Of a stretch of DNA of 64,000 nucleotides, positions 40,863 through 51,543 are shown piece after piece. The stretch lies in contig NZ_AP024881.1 of assembly GCF_024347675.1 (NCBI RefSeq), forward strand, positions 806,001 through 870,000, written 5' to 3'. A model generated the notes under the pieces. It was not told the DNA's origin and searched no databases. It was given only the letters and a program-made list of their open reading frames with translations. The stretch's first letter is position 1. Every line of letters starts with the position of its first letter. Position numbers and translations under genes: made by a program. Source of the DNA: Vibrio ishigakensis. GTDB taxonomy: Bacteria; Pseudomonadota; Gammaproteobacteria; Enterobacterales; Vibrionaceae.

Positions 40863-43562
40863 ATGCCTGTAACAAATATGGCTGAACTAGACGCTCTAGT
40901 AGCTCGCGTTAAAGCGGCTCAAGCAGAATTTGCAACCTTCTCTCAAGAGAAAGTTGATGCAATCTTCCGTGCTGCATCTCTAGCAGCTAACCAAGCTCGT
41001 ATTCCTCTAGCACAACAAGCTGTTGAAGAATCTGGCATGGGTATCGTGGAAGACAAGGTAATCAAAAACCACTTCGCTTCTGAATTCATCTACAACAAAT
41101 ACAAAGACGAAAAAACTTGTGGTGTTCTAGAAGAAGACGACAACCTAGGCACTATGACTATCGCTGAGCCTGTAGGCATCATCTGCGGTATCGTACCAAC
41201 TACGAACCCAACTTCAACTGCGATCTTTAAGTCTCTTATCTCACTTAAAACTCGTAACGGCATCATCTTCTCGCCACACCCACGTGCTAAGAACTCTACT
41301 AACGATGCAGCTAAACTAGTTCTAGATGCAGCAGTAGCTGCGGGCGCACCAAAAGACATCATCGGTTGGATCGACCAGCCTTCAGTAGAGCTTTCTAACG
41401 GCCTAATGAAGCACGACGGTATCGCTCTTATCCTTGCAACTGGTGGTCCAGGCATGGTTAAAGCAGCTTACTCTTCTGGTAAGCCAGCAATCGGTGTAGG
41501 TGCAGGTAACGTTCCTGTAGTTATCGATGAAACTGCTGACATCAAGCGTGCAGTAGCTTCTATCCTAATGTCTAAGACTTTCGATAACGGTGTAGTATGT
41601 GCATCTGAGCAGGCTGCAATCGTAGTTGACTCTGTATATGACGAAGTTAAAGAGCGTTTCGCTTCTCACAAAGCATACGTTCTATCTAAAGCAGAAGCTG
41701 AGAAGGTACGTAAAGTTCTTCTAATCGACGGCAACCTGAACGCAAAGATCGTTGGTCAGCCAGCTCCAGCTATCGCTGAAATGGCGGGCGTTAAAGTTCC
41801 TGCTGATACTAAAGTTCTTGTAGGTGAAGGCATTGGTAAAGTGTCTTACGACGACGAGTTCGCTCACGAGAAACTATCTCCAACTCTAGGTCTATTCCGC
41901 GCTGACGACTTCGAAGACGCAGTAGCTCAAGCGGTAACTATGGTTGAAATCGGTGGTATCGGTCACACATCTGGTCTTTACACTAACCAAGACGTAAACG
42001 CTGATCGCATCCGTTACTTCGGTGACAAGATGAAGACTGCACGTATCCTTGTAAACATCCCTACTACTCACGGTGGTATCGGTGACCTTTACAACTTCAA
42101 CGTTGCACCGTCTCTAACTCTAGGTTGTGGTTCTTGGGGTGGTAACTCTATCTCTGAGAACGTAGGTCCTAAGCACCTTATCAACAAGAAAACTGTAGCG
42201 AAGCGAGCTGAAAACATGTTGTGGCACAAACTACCTAAGTCTATCTACTTCCGTCGTGGTAGCCTTCCAATCGCTCTAGGCGACCTAGAAGGTAAGAAGC
42301 GCGCGTTCCTTGTAACTGACCGTTTCCTATTCAACAATGGTTACGCTGATGACGTAGTTCAACTACTGAAAGCTCAAGGTATCGAAGTTCAAACTTTCTT
42401 CGACGTAGAAGCGGATCCAACGCTATCTGTTGTTAAGAAAGGTGCTGCAGCAATGCAAAGCTTCCAGCCAGACGTAATCCTAGCGCTAGGTGGTGGTTCA
42501 CCAATGGATGCTGCTAAGATCATGTGGGTAATGTACGAGCACCCAGAAACTCACTTTGAAGAACTAGCAATGCGCTTTATGGACATCCGTAAACGTATCT
42601 ACAAGTTCCCTAAAATGGGCCAAAAAGCTGACCTTGTATGTATCACTACAACTTCAGGTACTGGTTCAGAAGTTACTCCATTCGCAGTTGTTACAGACGA
42701 CGAGACTGGTGCTAAGTACCCACTAGCTGACTACGAGCTAACTCCTAACATGGCTATCGTTGATGCGAACCTTGTTATGAACATGCCTAAGTCTCTAACA
42801 GCATTCGGTGGTTACGATGCAGTAACTCACGCACTAGAAGCTTACGTTTCTGTTCTTGCGAACGAATACTCTGACGGTCAGGCTCTACAAGCACTTAAGA
42901 TGCTTAAAGAGTACCTACCATCAAGCTACGCGAACGGTGCAAACGACCCAATCGCTCGTGAAAAAGTACACAACGCAGCAACTATCGCTGGTGTAGCATT
43001 TGCGAACGCATTCCTAGGTGTTTGTCACTCTATGGCGCACAAGATTGGTGCTGAGTTCCACTTGCCACACGGCCTTGCGAACGCACTACTAATCTCTAAC
43101 GTTGTTCGTTACAACGCAAACGACAACCCAACTAAGCAGACTGCATTCTCTCAATACGACCGTCCACAAGCACGTCGTCGTTACGCTGAGGTTGCTGACC
43201 ACCTAGGCCTAAGCCAAGAAGGTGACCGTACTGCTCAGAAGATTGAGCGTCTACTAGCGTGGATGGAAGAGCTTAAGCACAACCTAGACATCCCAACGTC
43301 TATCCAAGCAGCTGGTGTTGCTGAAGCAGACTTCGTTGCGAAACTAGATGAGCTAGCGGTTGAAGCGTTCGATGACCAATGTACTGGTGCGAACCCACGT
43401 TACCCTCTAATCTCTGAGCTGAAAGAAGTTCTACTAGCTTCTTACTACGGTAAAGCATTCGTTGAAGGTGAAACTTTCGAAGGCACTACAGTAATCAAGA
43501 AGAAAGCTGACCAGGAAGCAAAACCAGCTCCTAAAGCGAAAAAAGAGAAAGCTTCAGCTTAA
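40863..43562 (+). CDS. adhE: Bifunctional acetaldehyde-CoA/alcohol dehydrogenase AdhE
   Basis: This 899-residue enzyme has an N-terminal aldehyde dehydrogenase domain (about 1-440, catalytic Cys246 in FDNGVVCASEQ) and a C-terminal iron-dependent alcohol dehydrogenase (from about 450, with GGGSPMDAAK and the metal-binding His in VCHSMAHKIGAEFHLPHGLANALL). It converts acetyl-CoA to ethanol in fermentation and forms spirosomes. A Lys/Ala-rich tail (KKKADQEAKPAPKAKKEKASA) follows the catalytic core. Codon use is strongly biased to frequent codons, implying very high expression. A long upstream region and strong Shine-Dalgarno also fit. Confidence 0.97.
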   Translation: MPVTNMAELDALVARVKAAQAEFATFSQEKVDAIFRAASLAANQARIPLAQQAVEESGMGIVEDKVIKNHFASEFIYNKYKDEKTCGVLEEDDNLGTMTIAEPVGIICGIVPTTNPTSTAIFKSLISLKTRNGIIFSPHPRAKNSTNDAAKLVLDAAVAAGAPKDIIGWIDQPSVELSNGLMKHDGIALILATGGPGMVKAAYSSGKPAIGVGAGNVPVVIDETADIKRAVASILMSKTFDNGVVCASEQAAIVVDSVYDEVKERFASHKAYVLSKAEAEKVRKVLLIDGNLNAKIVGQPAPAIAEMAGVKVPADTKVLVGEGIGKVSYDDEFAHEKLSPTLGLFRADDFEDAVAQAVTMVEIGGIGHTSGLYTNQDVNADRIRYFGDKMKTARILVNIPTTHGGIGDLYNFNVAPSLTLGCGSWGGNSISENVGPKHLINKKTVAKRAENMLWHKLPKSIYFRRGSLPIALGDLEGKKRAFLVTDRFLFNNGYADDVVQLLKAQGIEVQTFFDVEADPTLSVVKKGAAAMQSFQPDVILALGGGSPMDAAKIMWVMYEHPETHFEELAMRFMDIRKRIYKFPKMGQKADLVCITTTSGTGSEVTPFAVVTDDETGAKYPLADYELTPNMAIVDANLVMNMPKSLTAFGGYDAVTHALEAYVSVLANEYSDGQALQALKMLKEYLPSSYANGANDPIAREKVHNAATIAGVAFANAFLGVCHSMAHKIGAEFHLPHGLANALLISNVVRYNANDNPTKQTAFSQYDRPQARRRYAEVADHLGLSQEGDRTAQKIERLLAWMEELKHNLDIPTSIQAAGVAEADFVAKLDELAVEAFDDQCTGANPRYPLISELKEVLLASYYGKAFVEGETFEGTTVIKKKADQEAKPAPKAKKEKASA

Positions 43563-43604
43563 TTAAGCTAAGCATGATAGGGGCCTCGGCTCCTATCTCA
43601 GATA

Positions 43605-43636
43605 CTAAAAACCCAGCTAAACAGCTGGGTTTTTTA
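43605..43636 (+). terminator. Intrinsic terminator of adhE
   Basis: AAACCCAGCT - AAAC - AGCTGGGTTTTTT. A second hairpin, GATAGGGGC-CTCG-GCTCCTATC, precedes it at 43575-43596. Confidence 0.92.
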
Positions 43637-43653
43637 ATGCTTATTGAAAAGTG

Positions 43654-44331
43654 CTAGCAGGACATCACCCGACCATTAAATGAATCGTTCTCTATGATGT
43701 ACTCAGTATTTTTTACCAGTTCGTCCTTTATCTGGGCAAAGCTCTGTAGGTAGTCGTCGTGTGGACTATGATGCACGCTTGGAAGTATTCCTCCCACACG
43801 AATATCGAAAGGGCCTAACTCTTTAGCCCAGCTTTTTGTAAGGCCGCTCACCATAGAACTGGCGCTTTCAGTACCTAAAATCTTGTCCACGCACTCATTG
43901 GTAAGAAGATTTACTATAACGCCATGTTTGTGGTACTTACACATCTGCTCCGCACAGGAGTGGCCGAAGCTATACATAGACTGGGCAAGGTCAGAAAACT
44001 GAGAACCAAATTCTTCTCCCGAAGAGGCGCTAATAAGGGTAGGAAGAGGGCGGTTGAGCCAATTATTAATAAGGACATCGACGCTTTGTTCAAAGTGGGA
44101 TTCAATAAAGCTAAACAGCTCGTCTACTGAGCGCTGAGAATAATCTGGGATCGGGTAGGGGTAAACATGATAGCCAGCCTCAATGCATTCTGCATATGTT
44201 TGTTTTAACAGTGCTTTATCGCAATCTGTTACTACTATCTTTCCGCCCATACCAGCAAAGTGCTGGGCTAGATTTCTGCCTAGTATGCTGCCTGCAGAGG
44301 TGATGAGCACCACTGCGCCTTTGATGACCAT
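43654..44331 (-). CDS. SDR-fold protein lacking the catalytic Tyr/Lys
   Basis: This 225-residue protein has the Rossmann framework of short-chain dehydrogenases (VVLITSAGSILGRNLAQHF, GGKIVVTDCDKALL, VDVLINNWLN), but key residues are replaced: the glycine loop reads TSAGSILG in place of TGxxxGIG, NNAG is NNWL, and the active-site stretch ESASSMVSGLTKSW has Glu and Ser where YxxxK is expected. It is therefore likely to be non-catalytic or to have changed function. It is intact, with no frameshift. It is isolated between convergent adhE and sodB. Confidence 0.75.
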   Translation of the reverse strand: MVIKGAVVLITSAGSILGRNLAQHFAGMGGKIVVTDCDKALLKQTYAECIEAGYHVYPYPIPDYSQRSVDELFSFIESHFEQSVDVLINNWLNRPLPTLISASSGEEFGSQFSDLAQSMYSFGHSCAEQMCKYHKHGVIVNLLTNECVDKILGTESASSMVSGLTKSWAKELGPFDIRVGGILPSVHHSPHDDYLQSFAQIKDELVKNTEYIIENDSFNGRVMSC

Positions 44332-44517
44332 GACATTTCCCCAAGTTATTAATAAGCCACTGACTAATATTTATATCGTTATACGGCTCAATATAGTGAA
44401 TAAGATGTGAACAAGTAGGGGATTTGTTGGGGATTGTGATATGCAATTGTTTGAATTTGGTTGTCGATCACATTTGGCAGCTAAATAGGTGCAATAAAAC
44501 CCGTTTGAATTGCATAA

Positions 44518-44542
44518 AAAAAGCCGCCATAGGCGACTTTTT
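44518..44542 (-). terminator. Intrinsic terminator of sodB
   Basis: On the minus strand AAGTCGCC - TAT - GGCGGCTT followed by TTTTT (one U-G wobble). Confidence 0.85.
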
Positions 44543-44564
44543 GAATAAACCGTTAAAACTCGGA

Positions 44565-45149
44565 TTATTTAGCTAGGTTTTCTGCTACGAAGTCCCAGTT
44601 AACTAGAGCCCAGAAACCGTTCATGTAGTCTGGACGAACGTTACGGTAATCGATGTAGTAAGCGTGTTCCCATAGGTCAACAGTTAGAAGTGGAGTAGTA
44701 CCTTCTTCTGTTAGAGGAGTCGCTGCGTTAGAAGTGTTAACGATCTCTAGAGAACCGTCAGCCTTCTTAACAAGCCAAGTCCATGAAGAACCGAAGTTGT
44801 TGATTGCAGAATCAGTGAACTTCGCCTTGAACTCTTCGAAAGAACCGAAAGCAGCATTGATAGCGTCAGCTACCGCGCCTGTTGGTTCGCCACCTGCGTT
44901 TGGCGCTAGGCAGTGCCAGTAGAAAGTGTGGTTCCAGATTTGCGCTGCGTTGTTGAATACACCACCAGTAGAAGTCTTAACGATCTCTTCTAGTGTTTTG
45001 CCTTCAAATTCAGTACCTGGGATCAGGCCGTTTAGCTTAACCACGTAAGTGTTGTGGTGTTTGCCGTGGTGAAAATCTAGAGTTTCAGCAGAGATATGTG
45101 GCTCTAGTGCATCTTTTGCATAAGGAAGAGCTGGTAGTTCAAATGCCAT
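44565..45149 (-). CDS. sodB: Iron superoxide dismutase
   Basis: This 194-residue protein has the Fe/Mn-SOD ligands: His in [13 protein letters not shown] (residue 27 region), His in [11 protein letters not shown], and Asp/His in [40 protein letters not shown] and the FGSSWTWLV stretch favour the Fe form. It converts superoxide to peroxide and oxygen in the cytoplasm. Divergent from grxD with a 331 bp region; sodB is commonly regulated post-transcriptionally by RyhB, but I did not identify the pairing site here. Codon bias is high. Confidence 0.96.
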   Translation of the reverse strand: MAFELPALPYAKDALEPHISAETLDFHHGKHHNTYVVKLNGLIPGTEFEGKTLEEIVKTSTGGVFNNAAQIWNHTFYWHCLAPNAGGEPTGAVADAINAAFGSFEEFKAKFTDSAINNFGSSWTWLVKKADGSLEIVNTSNAATPLTEEGTTPLLTVDLWEHAYYIDYRNVRPDYMNGFWALVNWDFVAENLAK

Positions 45150-45480
45150 TTGCTCGGTTCTCCATTAAATGTAGGGCTCGTCAGCCCTGAGCTTCCAGTA
45201 TGTGTAATCGCTATTTTTTGACATCTTTACGTGCCAATTAAGTGTACGTGTGTGCACTGTTTTTGATAGCAATCTAATTTTGACTTCGATCGCATTCTAT
45301 CAAGTTTTTTAACGAATAAAAGCGCGAGCAACAAAATTATAATAATTGCTAACGATCTGCATAGAAATAAGCGAATAGTTGCTCAAACATGCAACAATAA
45401 CCATAATGAGTTTATGGTTTTTATTCCTGCCTAGTCAGGTAGAATATTCAGCATTAGTTGTAAAGGATCAGAGGATCGTT
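45150..45480. promoter_or_regulatory. Divergent region between sodB and grxD
   Basis: This 331 bp AT-rich region contains no supported gene. A weak Fur-like stretch (AATTATAATAATT around 45335) matches only about 10 of 14 fixed positions, so I do not call a site. Both promoters should lie here. Confidence 0.4.
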
Positions 45481-45810
45481 ATGGAAACCCTAGACAAAAT
45501 TAAACAGCAGATTGAGCAAAACGCTATTCTTCTTTATATGAAAGGCTCACCTAAGCTTCCAAGCTGTGGTTTTTCTTCTCAAGCGGCTCAAGCGCTGATG
45601 GCATGTGGCGAGAAATTCGCATACGTTGATATCCTACAAAACCCGGATATCCGTGCTGAGCTTCCAGCTTACGCTCAGTGGCCAACCTTCCCACAGCTTT
45701 GGGTCGAAGGCGAGCTGATCGGTGGTTGTGACATCATCATTGAGATGTTCCAGAAAGGTGAACTACAGCCGCTAGTTAAGCAAGCAGCTGAGCGCGCAGC
45801 TAGCGAGTAA
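45481..45810 (+). CDS. grxD: Monothiol glutaredoxin GrxD
   Basis: This 109-residue protein starts METLDKIKQQIEQNAILLYMKGSPKLPSCGFS, with the monothiol active site CGFS (Cys29), then WPTFPQLWVEGELIGGCDIIIEM, which carries the glutathione-binding TxP and GG motifs. It binds and transfers [2Fe-2S] clusters. The start at ATG 45481 gives the usual length (E. coli 115); a longer frame from 45379 adds a poorly conserved leader. It lies divergent from sodB, a conserved Vibrio pairing. Confidence 0.94.
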   Translation: METLDKIKQQIEQNAILLYMKGSPKLPSCGFSSQAAQALMACGEKFAYVDILQNPDIRAELPAYAQWPTFPQLWVEGELIGGCDIIIEMFQKGELQPLVKQAAERAASE

Positions 45811-45828
45811 TTGCTAACACCAGATACT

Positions 45829-45856
45829 GAAAAAGCTCCCAATGGGAGCTTTTTTT
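45829..45856. terminator. Bidirectional intrinsic terminator
   Basis: AAAAGCTCCC - AAT - GGGAGCTTTT with T/A runs, between grxD (plus) and the antiporter gene (minus). Confidence 0.9.
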
Positions 45857-45893
45857 ATGCTTGTAAAAGCCTTCTTGTGGAGGGCTCTAACGA

Positions 45894-47219
45894 TTACAGC
45901 ACCATAGCTGCGATCCAACCGAAAATGATCAGTGGGATGTTGTAGTGGATAAAGGTCGGTACCACTGTCTGCCAGATGTGTTCGTGTTGACCATCTGCGT
46001 TCAGGCCAGACGTTGGGCCTAGGGTTGAGTCAGACGCTGGAGAGCCTGCATCACCCAGAGCTGCCGCTGTACCTACAAGTGCGATAGTTGCCATTGGTGA
46101 GAAACCGAATGCTGCTGCTAGCGGTACATAGATGGTTGCAATGATTGGAATGGTCGAGAAAGACGAACCGATACCCATGGTAACCAGAAGGCCAACAACC
46201 AGCATTAGTAGTGCGGCTAGCGGTTTGTTATCACCGATAGAGGTCGATAGCGCCTCAACTAGGCTTTCAACGCCACCAGTAGATTTCATTACCGCCGCAA
46301 AGCCTGCGGCTGCAATCATGATGAAGCCGATCATCGCCATCATGTGAACGCCACGGGTAAATACATCGTGTGTCTCTTTCCAAGCGATTACGCCACCAGT
46401 GGTGAACACCATGAAGCCCGCAAGAGCACCGATGATCATAGAACCAGTGTATAGCTGAACAGAAAGCGCGGCTACGATACCTAGGATAGCTACAAGAATG
46501 TGCTTCTTATTGATGTGAGTAGGCTCTGCATCGATTTGAGTCATCTCAGTTTCTTTGTACTCGCGTGGCTTGCGATAGCTTACAAAGATAGCCATAACTA
46601 GACCGAAGATCATGCCTGCTGCTGGAAGAAGCATTGCGGTTGGAACGTCGGCAGCAGAGATGTTTTGTAGGCCGTTGTCGTTCAGGTTCTTCAGCAGAAT
46701 GTTGTTTAGGAAGATGCCACCAAAGCCGATTGGAAGAACCATGTATGGTGTTACTAGACCAAAGGTCAGCACACAGGCGATCATACGACGGTCAAGCTTC
46801 AGTTTAGAGAACACAGCCAATAGAGGTGGAATCAAGATTGGAATGAAGGCGATGTGTACTGGGATAACGTTCTGCGATGAGATAGTCACTAGGATAAGCG
46901 CAACTAGAACCATGTACTTAAGGCCAGTGGCAGCAGTATCGTTCTTTTGACCGTTAATACGTTGGATTACAGATTGCGCAAGCAGATCAGTGATACCAGA
47001 TTTTGAGATAGCAACGGCAAAGGTACCCAGCATTGCATAGCTTAGGGCAATAGTGGCGCCGCCACCTAGGCCACCTTCAAAAGCAGAGATGGTGTCGCCA
47101 ATGCTCATGCCAGCGGTCAGGCCACCGATAATGGCACTAAAGGTTAGGGCTACCACCACGTTTACGCGCATCAGTGCTAGCAACAGCATGATGCACACGG
47201 AAATTACTACGGGATTCAT
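45894..47219 (-). CDS. Na+/H+ antiporter family protein (COG2056/NhaC-like)
   Basis: This 441-residue inner-membrane protein has 11-12 hydrophobic helices and sequence features of the NhaC-like group in Vibrio: [25 protein letters not shown] near the N-terminus, [18 protein letters not shown], and the C-terminal [28 protein letters not shown]. The family is predicted to exchange Na+ for H+, or to carry basic or organic substrates; the sequence alone does not decide. It lies 26 bp downstream of rnt on the same strand, so cotranscription is likely. Confidence 0.78.
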   Translation of the reverse strand: MNPVVISVCIMLLLALMRVNVVVALTFSAIIGGLTAGMSIGDTISAFEGGLGGGATIALSYAMLGTFAVAISKSGITDLLAQSVIQRINGQKNDTAATGLKYMVLVALILVTISSQNVIPVHIAFIPILIPPLLAVFSKLKLDRRMIACVLTFGLVTPYMVLPIGFGGIFLNNILLKNLNDNGLQNISAADVPTAMLLPAAGMIFGLVMAIFVSYRKPREYKETEMTQIDAEPTHINKKHILVAILGIVAALSVQLYTGSMIIGALAGFMVFTTGGVIAWKETHDVFTRGVHMMAMIGFIMIAAAGFAAVMKSTGGVESLVEALSTSIGDNKPLAALLMLVVGLLVTMGIGSSFSTIPIIATIYVPLAAAFGFSPMATIALVGTAAALGDAGSPASDSTLGPTSGLNADGQHEHIWQTVVPTFIHYNIPLIIFGWIAAMVL

Positions 47220-47245
47220 AAAAATACTCTAGCGTGTGTTTGTGT

Positions 47246-47899
47246 TTATTCTTCGTTATTAGCGTCAACTAACGGCCAGCCACCCAAGGCTTTCCATTGG
47301 TTAACTATTTTGCAGAATAGTTCTGCTGTTTTTTGGGTATCGTAAAGCGCTGAGTGTGCTTCGCGATTATCAAACTCGATGTTTGCTGTCTTACAGGCTT
47401 TGGCTAAAACGGTTTGACCAAAAGCGAGACCACTTAATGTAGCGGTATCAAAGGTAGCAAATGGATGGAATGGCACGCGCTTTAATTTACTGCGCTCATT
47501 GGCCTTAGACACAAATCCATGATCGAATGCGGCGTTATGGGCCACGATAATGGCTCGATTACAACCGGCTTGTTTTTGCTCTTTTCGAACGACTTTATAA
47601 ATCTCTTTTAGTGCTTCCGATTCAGGTACTGCACCACGCAGTGGGCTGAATGGGTCACGCATACCAATAAAGTCGAGTGCCTCCTTTTCTAAATTCGCTC
47701 CCTCAAAAGGCTCCACCTGAAAGTGTATTGTAGTTGCAGGATGGAGATCCCCATTTTCATCCATCGCCAGCGTTATGGCGCAAATCTCAAGTAACGCATC
47801 GGTTGAGGCGTTGAATCCAGCGGTCTCTACATCGATAACCACAGGAAAATACCCTCTAAATCGATTTTTTAGCGTCAAAGCTTCATTTTCTACAGTCAT
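47246..47899 (-). CDS. rnt: Ribonuclease T
   Basis: This 217-residue 3'-5' exoribonuclease has the DEDD exonuclease motifs: [14 protein letters not shown] (Exo I, Asp/Glu), [14 protein letters not shown] (Exo II) and [15 protein letters not shown] (Exo III). It matures the 3' ends of tRNA and other stable RNAs. It lies downstream of gloA after a terminator and upstream of the antiporter gene, an arrangement also found in other Vibrio. N-terminal [18 protein letters not shown] is typical. Confidence 0.95.
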   Translation of the reverse strand: MTVENEALTLKNRFRGYFPVVIDVETAGFNASTDALLEICAITLAMDENGDLHPATTIHFQVEPFEGANLEKEALDFIGMRDPFSPLRGAVPESEALKEIYKVVRKEQKQAGCNRAIIVAHNAAFDHGFVSKANERSKLKRVPFHPFATFDTATLSGLAFGQTVLAKACKTANIEFDNREAHSALYDTQKTAELFCKIVNQWKALGGWPLVDANNEE

Positions 47900-47981
47900 A
47901 ACACAAATTTTGGCGAAGTAATGGCTGGCATTATTGCAGATTTGATCACATTTCTAAACAGTTTACAGGGCAAAGGTAAAA

Positions 47982-48013
47982 ATAAAGGCAGTATGTTTCC
48001 ATACTGCCTTTCA
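47982..48013 (-). terminator. Intrinsic terminator of gloA
   Basis: AAAGGCAGTATG - TTTC - CATACTGCCTTT; on the minus strand it continues into ATTTTT. It lies 30 bp beyond gloA. Confidence 0.85.
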
Positions 48014-48041
48014 TTTCATATGTTTAGCTTAATTCAGCGTT

Positions 48042-48458
48042 TTAACCTTTAAGGCCCGCACTTGCGTCTGAGCGTTGAATAAGCTCAACCTTGTAGCCAT
48101 CTGGGTCTTCAACAAAGGCGATATGAGTGCTACCGCCCTTAACTGGACCTGGCTCACGAGTCACCTTGCCACCTGCTGCTTTGATTGCATCACAAGTAGA
48201 ATAGATGTCTTCATAACCGATAGCGATGTGGCCATAACCTGAGCCTAGGTCGTACTCGCTAGTGCCCCAGTTGTAAGTTAGCTCAATCACTGCACCTTGA
48301 GACTCGTCACCGAAGCCAACGAAAGCTAGTGTGTATTTGTACTCTTCGTTATCGTGCTTACGAAGTAGTTCCATACCCATAACCTTGGTATAGAACTCGA
48401 TAGATTTGTCTAGATCTCCAACGCGGAGCATGGTGTGTAGAACGCGACCTTGAGTCAT
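48042..48458 (-). CDS. gloA: Lactoylglutathione lyase (glyoxalase I)
   Basis: This 138-residue protein starts [49 protein letters not shown], and has [24 protein letters not shown] and [15 protein letters not shown], giving the four metal ligands (His8, Glu57-region, His75-region, Glu123-region) of the Ni2+-type short enzyme. It isomerises the methylglyoxal-glutathione hemithioacetal to S-lactoylglutathione. I chose ATG 48458; the longer frame to 48581 runs back into nth. It begins 10 bp after the nth stop and may be cotranscribed with rnf-nth. Confidence 0.95.
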   Translation of the reverse strand: MTQGRVLHTMLRVGDLDKSIEFYTKVMGMELLRKHDNEEYKYTLAFVGFGDESQGAVIELTYNWGTSEYDLGSGYGHIAIGYEDIYSTCDAIKAAGGKVTREPGPVKGGSTHIAFVEDPDGYKVELIQRSDASAGLKG

Positions 48459-48468
48459 GTGATATTCC

Positions 48469-49101
48469 TTACTCTGTTTTTTCTTTAAATTCGCATAGAT
48501 CTTCGATGATGCAACTGCCGCATCGTGGCTTACGTGCGATACAGGTGTAACGACCGTGCAGGATAAGCCAATGGTGTACATCTAGCTTAAACTCTTTTGG
48601 CACTACTTTGAGCAGTTTTTGCTCTACCTCGTCTACGTTTTTACCCATGGCAAACTTAGTACGGTTAGAAACGCGATAGATATGGGTATCTACCGCGATA
48701 GTCGGCCAGCCAAAGGCAGTGTTAAGTACCACGTTTGCGGTTTTACGACCAACGCCCGGCAACGCTTCTAGGGCTTCGCGGTTTTCTGGAACCTCGCCAC
48801 CATGTTGCTCTAGTAGGATACGGCAGGTCTTGATGGTGTTTTCAGCCTTAGAGTTAAAAAGACCTATGGTCTTGATGTACTCTTTTAGACCATCAACGCC
48901 AAGATCTAACAGCCCTTGTGGTGTGTTTGCCACAGGGAATAGCTTGTCGGTCGCCTTGTTAACGCTTACGTCGGTCGCTTGGGCCGAAAGCAGAACTGCG
49001 ATGAGCAGTTCAAAGGGTGAATTCCAGTTAAGTTCTGTCTGCGGGTTTGGGTTATTCTCACGCAGACGCTCTAGTATTAGCTTTCTTTTATCTTTATTCA
49101 T
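48469..49101 (-). CDS. nth: Endonuclease III
   Basis: This 210-residue DNA glycosylase/AP lyase has the helix-hairpin-helix [21 protein letters not shown] with the catalytic Lys, the catalytic Asp in [13 protein letters not shown], and the C-terminal [4Fe-4S] ligands C-x6-C-x2-C-x5-C ([17 protein letters not shown]). It removes oxidised pyrimidines. It follows rnfE by 23 bp, as in E. coli (rsxABCDGE-nth). Confidence 0.97.
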   Translation of the reverse strand: MNKDKRKLILERLRENNPNPQTELNWNSPFELLIAVLLSAQATDVSVNKATDKLFPVANTPQGLLDLGVDGLKEYIKTIGLFNSKAENTIKTCRILLEQHGGEVPENREALEALPGVGRKTANVVLNTAFGWPTIAVDTHIYRVSNRTKFAMGKNVDEVEQKLLKVVPKEFKLDVHHWLILHGRYTCIARKPRCGSCIIEDLCEFKEKTE

Positions 49102-49124
49102 TGTTCTTTTTTAATTAAGTCAAC

Positions 49125-49865
49125 TTAGCTGTTGGTCACTCGAGCTCGTTCAATCTTCTGTTTTTCTTGCTTAGGTGCTTTCTGTGCCTGATGGTGATCA
49201 AGCCAGTTTTTAGCCGCAATCAAAAATCCTACACCGATAAAGGCTCCGGGCGGTAGCAGGGCAAGCAGGAAATTGTTCTCAACGTGAAATAGCTCAATAC
49301 GAAGCACGGAAGCCCAATCGCCAAGTAGCAGATCTGCACCGTCAAACAGGGTGCCGTTGCCTAAGATCTCTCGCATAGCACCCAGTACAACCAAGGACGC
49401 TGTCATACCCAAACCCATCCAGAATCCGTCGGCAGCGGCCAGCAGAGGTGTATTACGAGAGGCGTAAGCCTCGGCACGACCTATGATGACGCAGTTGGTC
49501 ACGATAAGTGGGATAAAGATACCCAGTGACAGATATAGGCCATAGGCATAGGCGTTCATCAGTAGTTGAACACAGGTTACTGATGCTGCGATGATCATTA
49601 CAAAGATCGGTAGGCGGATCTCCTGAGGAACATGGTTTCTTAGAAGAGACACAGTCAGGTTAGTGGTCACCAGAACCACTAAGGTCGCGATACCCAAACC
49701 AAGGGCGTTGGTCACAGTAGCGGAAACCGCAAGCAGCGGACACAGACCCAAAAGCTGAACTAGCGCTGGGTTGTTATTCCACAGACCATTCTTTAGAAGC
49801 TGTTTGTGCTCAGCCTTCAGTTCATCATTGTTTGGGGTTGCTTGTTCGCTGGTTACATCTGTCAT
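49125..49865 (-). CDS. rnfE: Rnf complex subunit E
   Basis: This 246-residue inner-membrane protein has six hydrophobic helices and the pattern of the Rnf/Nqr D-E family: [35 protein letters not shown] near the N-terminus, with a Cys (GLCPLLA) that belongs to the membrane-embedded iron site shared with RnfA, and [19 protein letters not shown]. It is the last subunit of the leftward rnfABCDGE unit; its start overlaps the rnfG stop by 1 bp. The cytoplasmic C-terminal tail is basic. Confidence 0.95.
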   Translation of the reverse strand: MTDVTSEQATPNNDELKAEHKQLLKNGLWNNNPALVQLLGLCPLLAVSATVTNALGLGIATLVVLVTTNLTVSLLRNHVPQEIRLPIFVMIIAASVTCVQLLMNAYAYGLYLSLGIFIPLIVTNCVIIGRAEAYASRNTPLLAAADGFWMGLGMTASLVVLGAMREILGNGTLFDGADLLLGDWASVLRIELFHVENNFLLALLPPGAFIGVGFLIAAKNWLDHHQAQKAPKQEKQKIERARVTNS

Positions 49866-50494
49866 TATTGCACCTCACATTTAGGTGAGTTAGCTAGGAT
49901 GGCATCTTGGTTTTGCTTGAAGTACAGGCCGGCGTTATAAACCGCTTTCACCACTGCACGTGGGGTAATGGTAGCACCAGTGAACTGGTCAAACTGGCCG
50001 CCATCTTTACGAACATGCCATAGGTCGCCATTGTCTTCGCTGATTAGCTTATCAGCAAAGGAGAGGATCCAGTCGGATACGCGAAGGTCGATCTTGTCAC
50101 CTAGCCCTGGGGTTTCTTGGTGGGATAGGACGCGCACGCCTAGGACATTACCATCCAAATCCACACCGATCAGCAGTTTGATAGAGCCGTTATAGCCATC
50201 AGGCGCAATGGCCTCTAGGGCTACCGCTGTAATCTCGCCATTCTGAGTCGCGATATATAAAGGCATAGGTTCGGTCGAGCCAATCTCTTCTGCACTCAGG
50301 GCGACACAATTAGCGTAGAGCTCGTTGTCATGCAGTTGATTTGGGATTACCTGATTAAGTTGACCCTGCAATTGAGCTGTTTGTTGCTCACGAATGGTGT
50401 CTTCGGTGAGCAAATTGGTAATCGCAACCACGCCCGTCGATACAACTGCAAACAGGGCCAAGACCAATCCATTTTTTCTGATAGTTCTTAACAT
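49865..50494 (-). CDS. rnfG: Rnf complex subunit G (flavoprotein)
   Basis: This 209-residue protein has one N-terminal transmembrane helix ([21 protein letters not shown]) and a periplasmic FMN-binding domain with the covalent flavin motif [15 protein letters not shown], in which Thr is modified by ApbE. GLGDKIDL and [15 protein letters not shown] are typical of the NqrC/RnfG domain. I chose ATG 50494, which overlaps the rnfD stop by one base; an earlier start at 50548 would lie deep inside rnfD. Confidence 0.94.
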   Translation of the reverse strand: MLRTIRKNGLVLALFAVVSTGVVAITNLLTEDTIREQQTAQLQGQLNQVIPNQLHDNELYANCVALSAEEIGSTEPMPLYIATQNGEITAVALEAIAPDGYNGSIKLLIGVDLDGNVLGVRVLSHQETPGLGDKIDLRVSDWILSFADKLISEDNGDLWHVRKDGGQFDQFTGATITPRAVVKAVYNAGLYFKQNQDAILANSPKCEVQ

Positions 50495-51543
50495 TATTTG
50501 TGTCCGTAGGTGCGAGGTTGAGTGTAGTAGTCGATAAGCGGTACACACATATTGGCGATGATGACTGCAAACGCCACACCATCAGGGAAGCCGCCCCAGG
50601 TGCGAATAATCACGATAAGCGCACCGATGAGTGAACCGAAGATCAAACGGCCTTTGACTGTGGTTGCAGCAGATACCGGATCTGTTGCGATAAAGAAGGC
50701 ACCAAACATGGTTGCGCCAGAGAGCAGATGGAATATCGGCGATGCAATTGAGCCCGGAATTACAAGGTTAAGCAAGGTGCTCATTACCAGTACGCCAGCG
50801 ATAACACCTACAGGGATGTACCACTGAATAAGGCGAAGCTTCAGCATCACTAACCCACCGAGTAAGAAGAATAGGTTTACCCATTCCCAGCCAAGACCTG
50901 CAATACCGGAGAAGATAGGGCTTTGAGTGATCTCAGATAGGGTAAAGCCTTGGCTAAGGCCAATCTTAACTGTGTCTAACGGTGTTGCCATGGTAATACC
51001 ATCAACACCGGTGCGGATTTGCTGCAGGGAGAGGCCATCTATGCTGTAGCCACTGAATATCAGCGATAGGGCGTCGGTGGCGCTCACTGGAATCGGTGAA
51101 ATTGCTGACGGGGTGAGCCAGCTAGTCATCTGCACTGGAAACGAGATCAGTAGAACTACGTAGCCAACCATAGCTGGGTTAAACAGGTTTTGACCTATGC
51201 CACCATACAGATGCTTAGCCACTACTATGGCAAAGAACAGACCGATTACCAGAACCCACCAAGGTGAAAGAGGTGGAATGGCCAGTGCCAATAGCAGTGC
51301 GGTGAGTAGGGCGGTGTTATCACGCAGCGCCACGATTGGAGAGCGCTTGCGCATCAACATCACGATAGATTCAAAGGTCCAAGCAACCAAGATGGCAAAT
51401 ACCACCTGAATCAAGGTACCGAATCCAAAGAAGTAGGTTTGAGCGGCTAGCCCAGGTAGCGCACATAGCGCGACCCACATCATCAAGCTTGGTAGAGAGC
51501 GACGCTTTTGGGTATGTGGTGAACTGGCGATAAAGAATGCCAC
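50494..51543 (-). CDS. rnfD: Rnf complex subunit D
   Basis: This 349-residue inner-membrane protein has eight to nine helices. The FMN attachment motif is [15 protein letters not shown] (Thr modified), and the RnfD/NqrB features [20 protein letters not shown] and [23 protein letters not shown] are present. Start is GTG at 51543, overlapping the rnfC stop (TAG) by one base, a coupling like that at most junctions of this operon. Confidence 0.95.
   Translation of the reverse strand: MAFFIASSPHTQKRRSLPSLMMWVALCALPGLAAQTYFFGFGTLIQVVFAILVAWTFESIVMLMRKRSPIVALRDNTALLTALLLALAIPPLSPWWVLVIGLFFAIVVAKHLYGGIGQNLFNPAMVGYVVLLISFPVQMTSWLTPSAISPIPVSATDALSLIFSGYSIDGLSLQQIRTGVDGITMATPLDTVKIGLSQGFTLSEITQSPIFSGIAGLGWEWVNLFFLLGGLVMLKLRLIQWYIPVGVIAGVLVMSTLLNLVIPGSIASPIFHLLSGATMFGAFFIATDPVSAATTVKGRLIFGSLIGALIVIIRTWGGFPDGVAFAVIIANMCVPLIDYYTQPRTYGHK

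Noticed and set aside
45325..45345. Fur box between sodB and grxD
   Set aside because: Only about 10 of 14 fixed positions agree in a very AT-rich stretch; not better than background.
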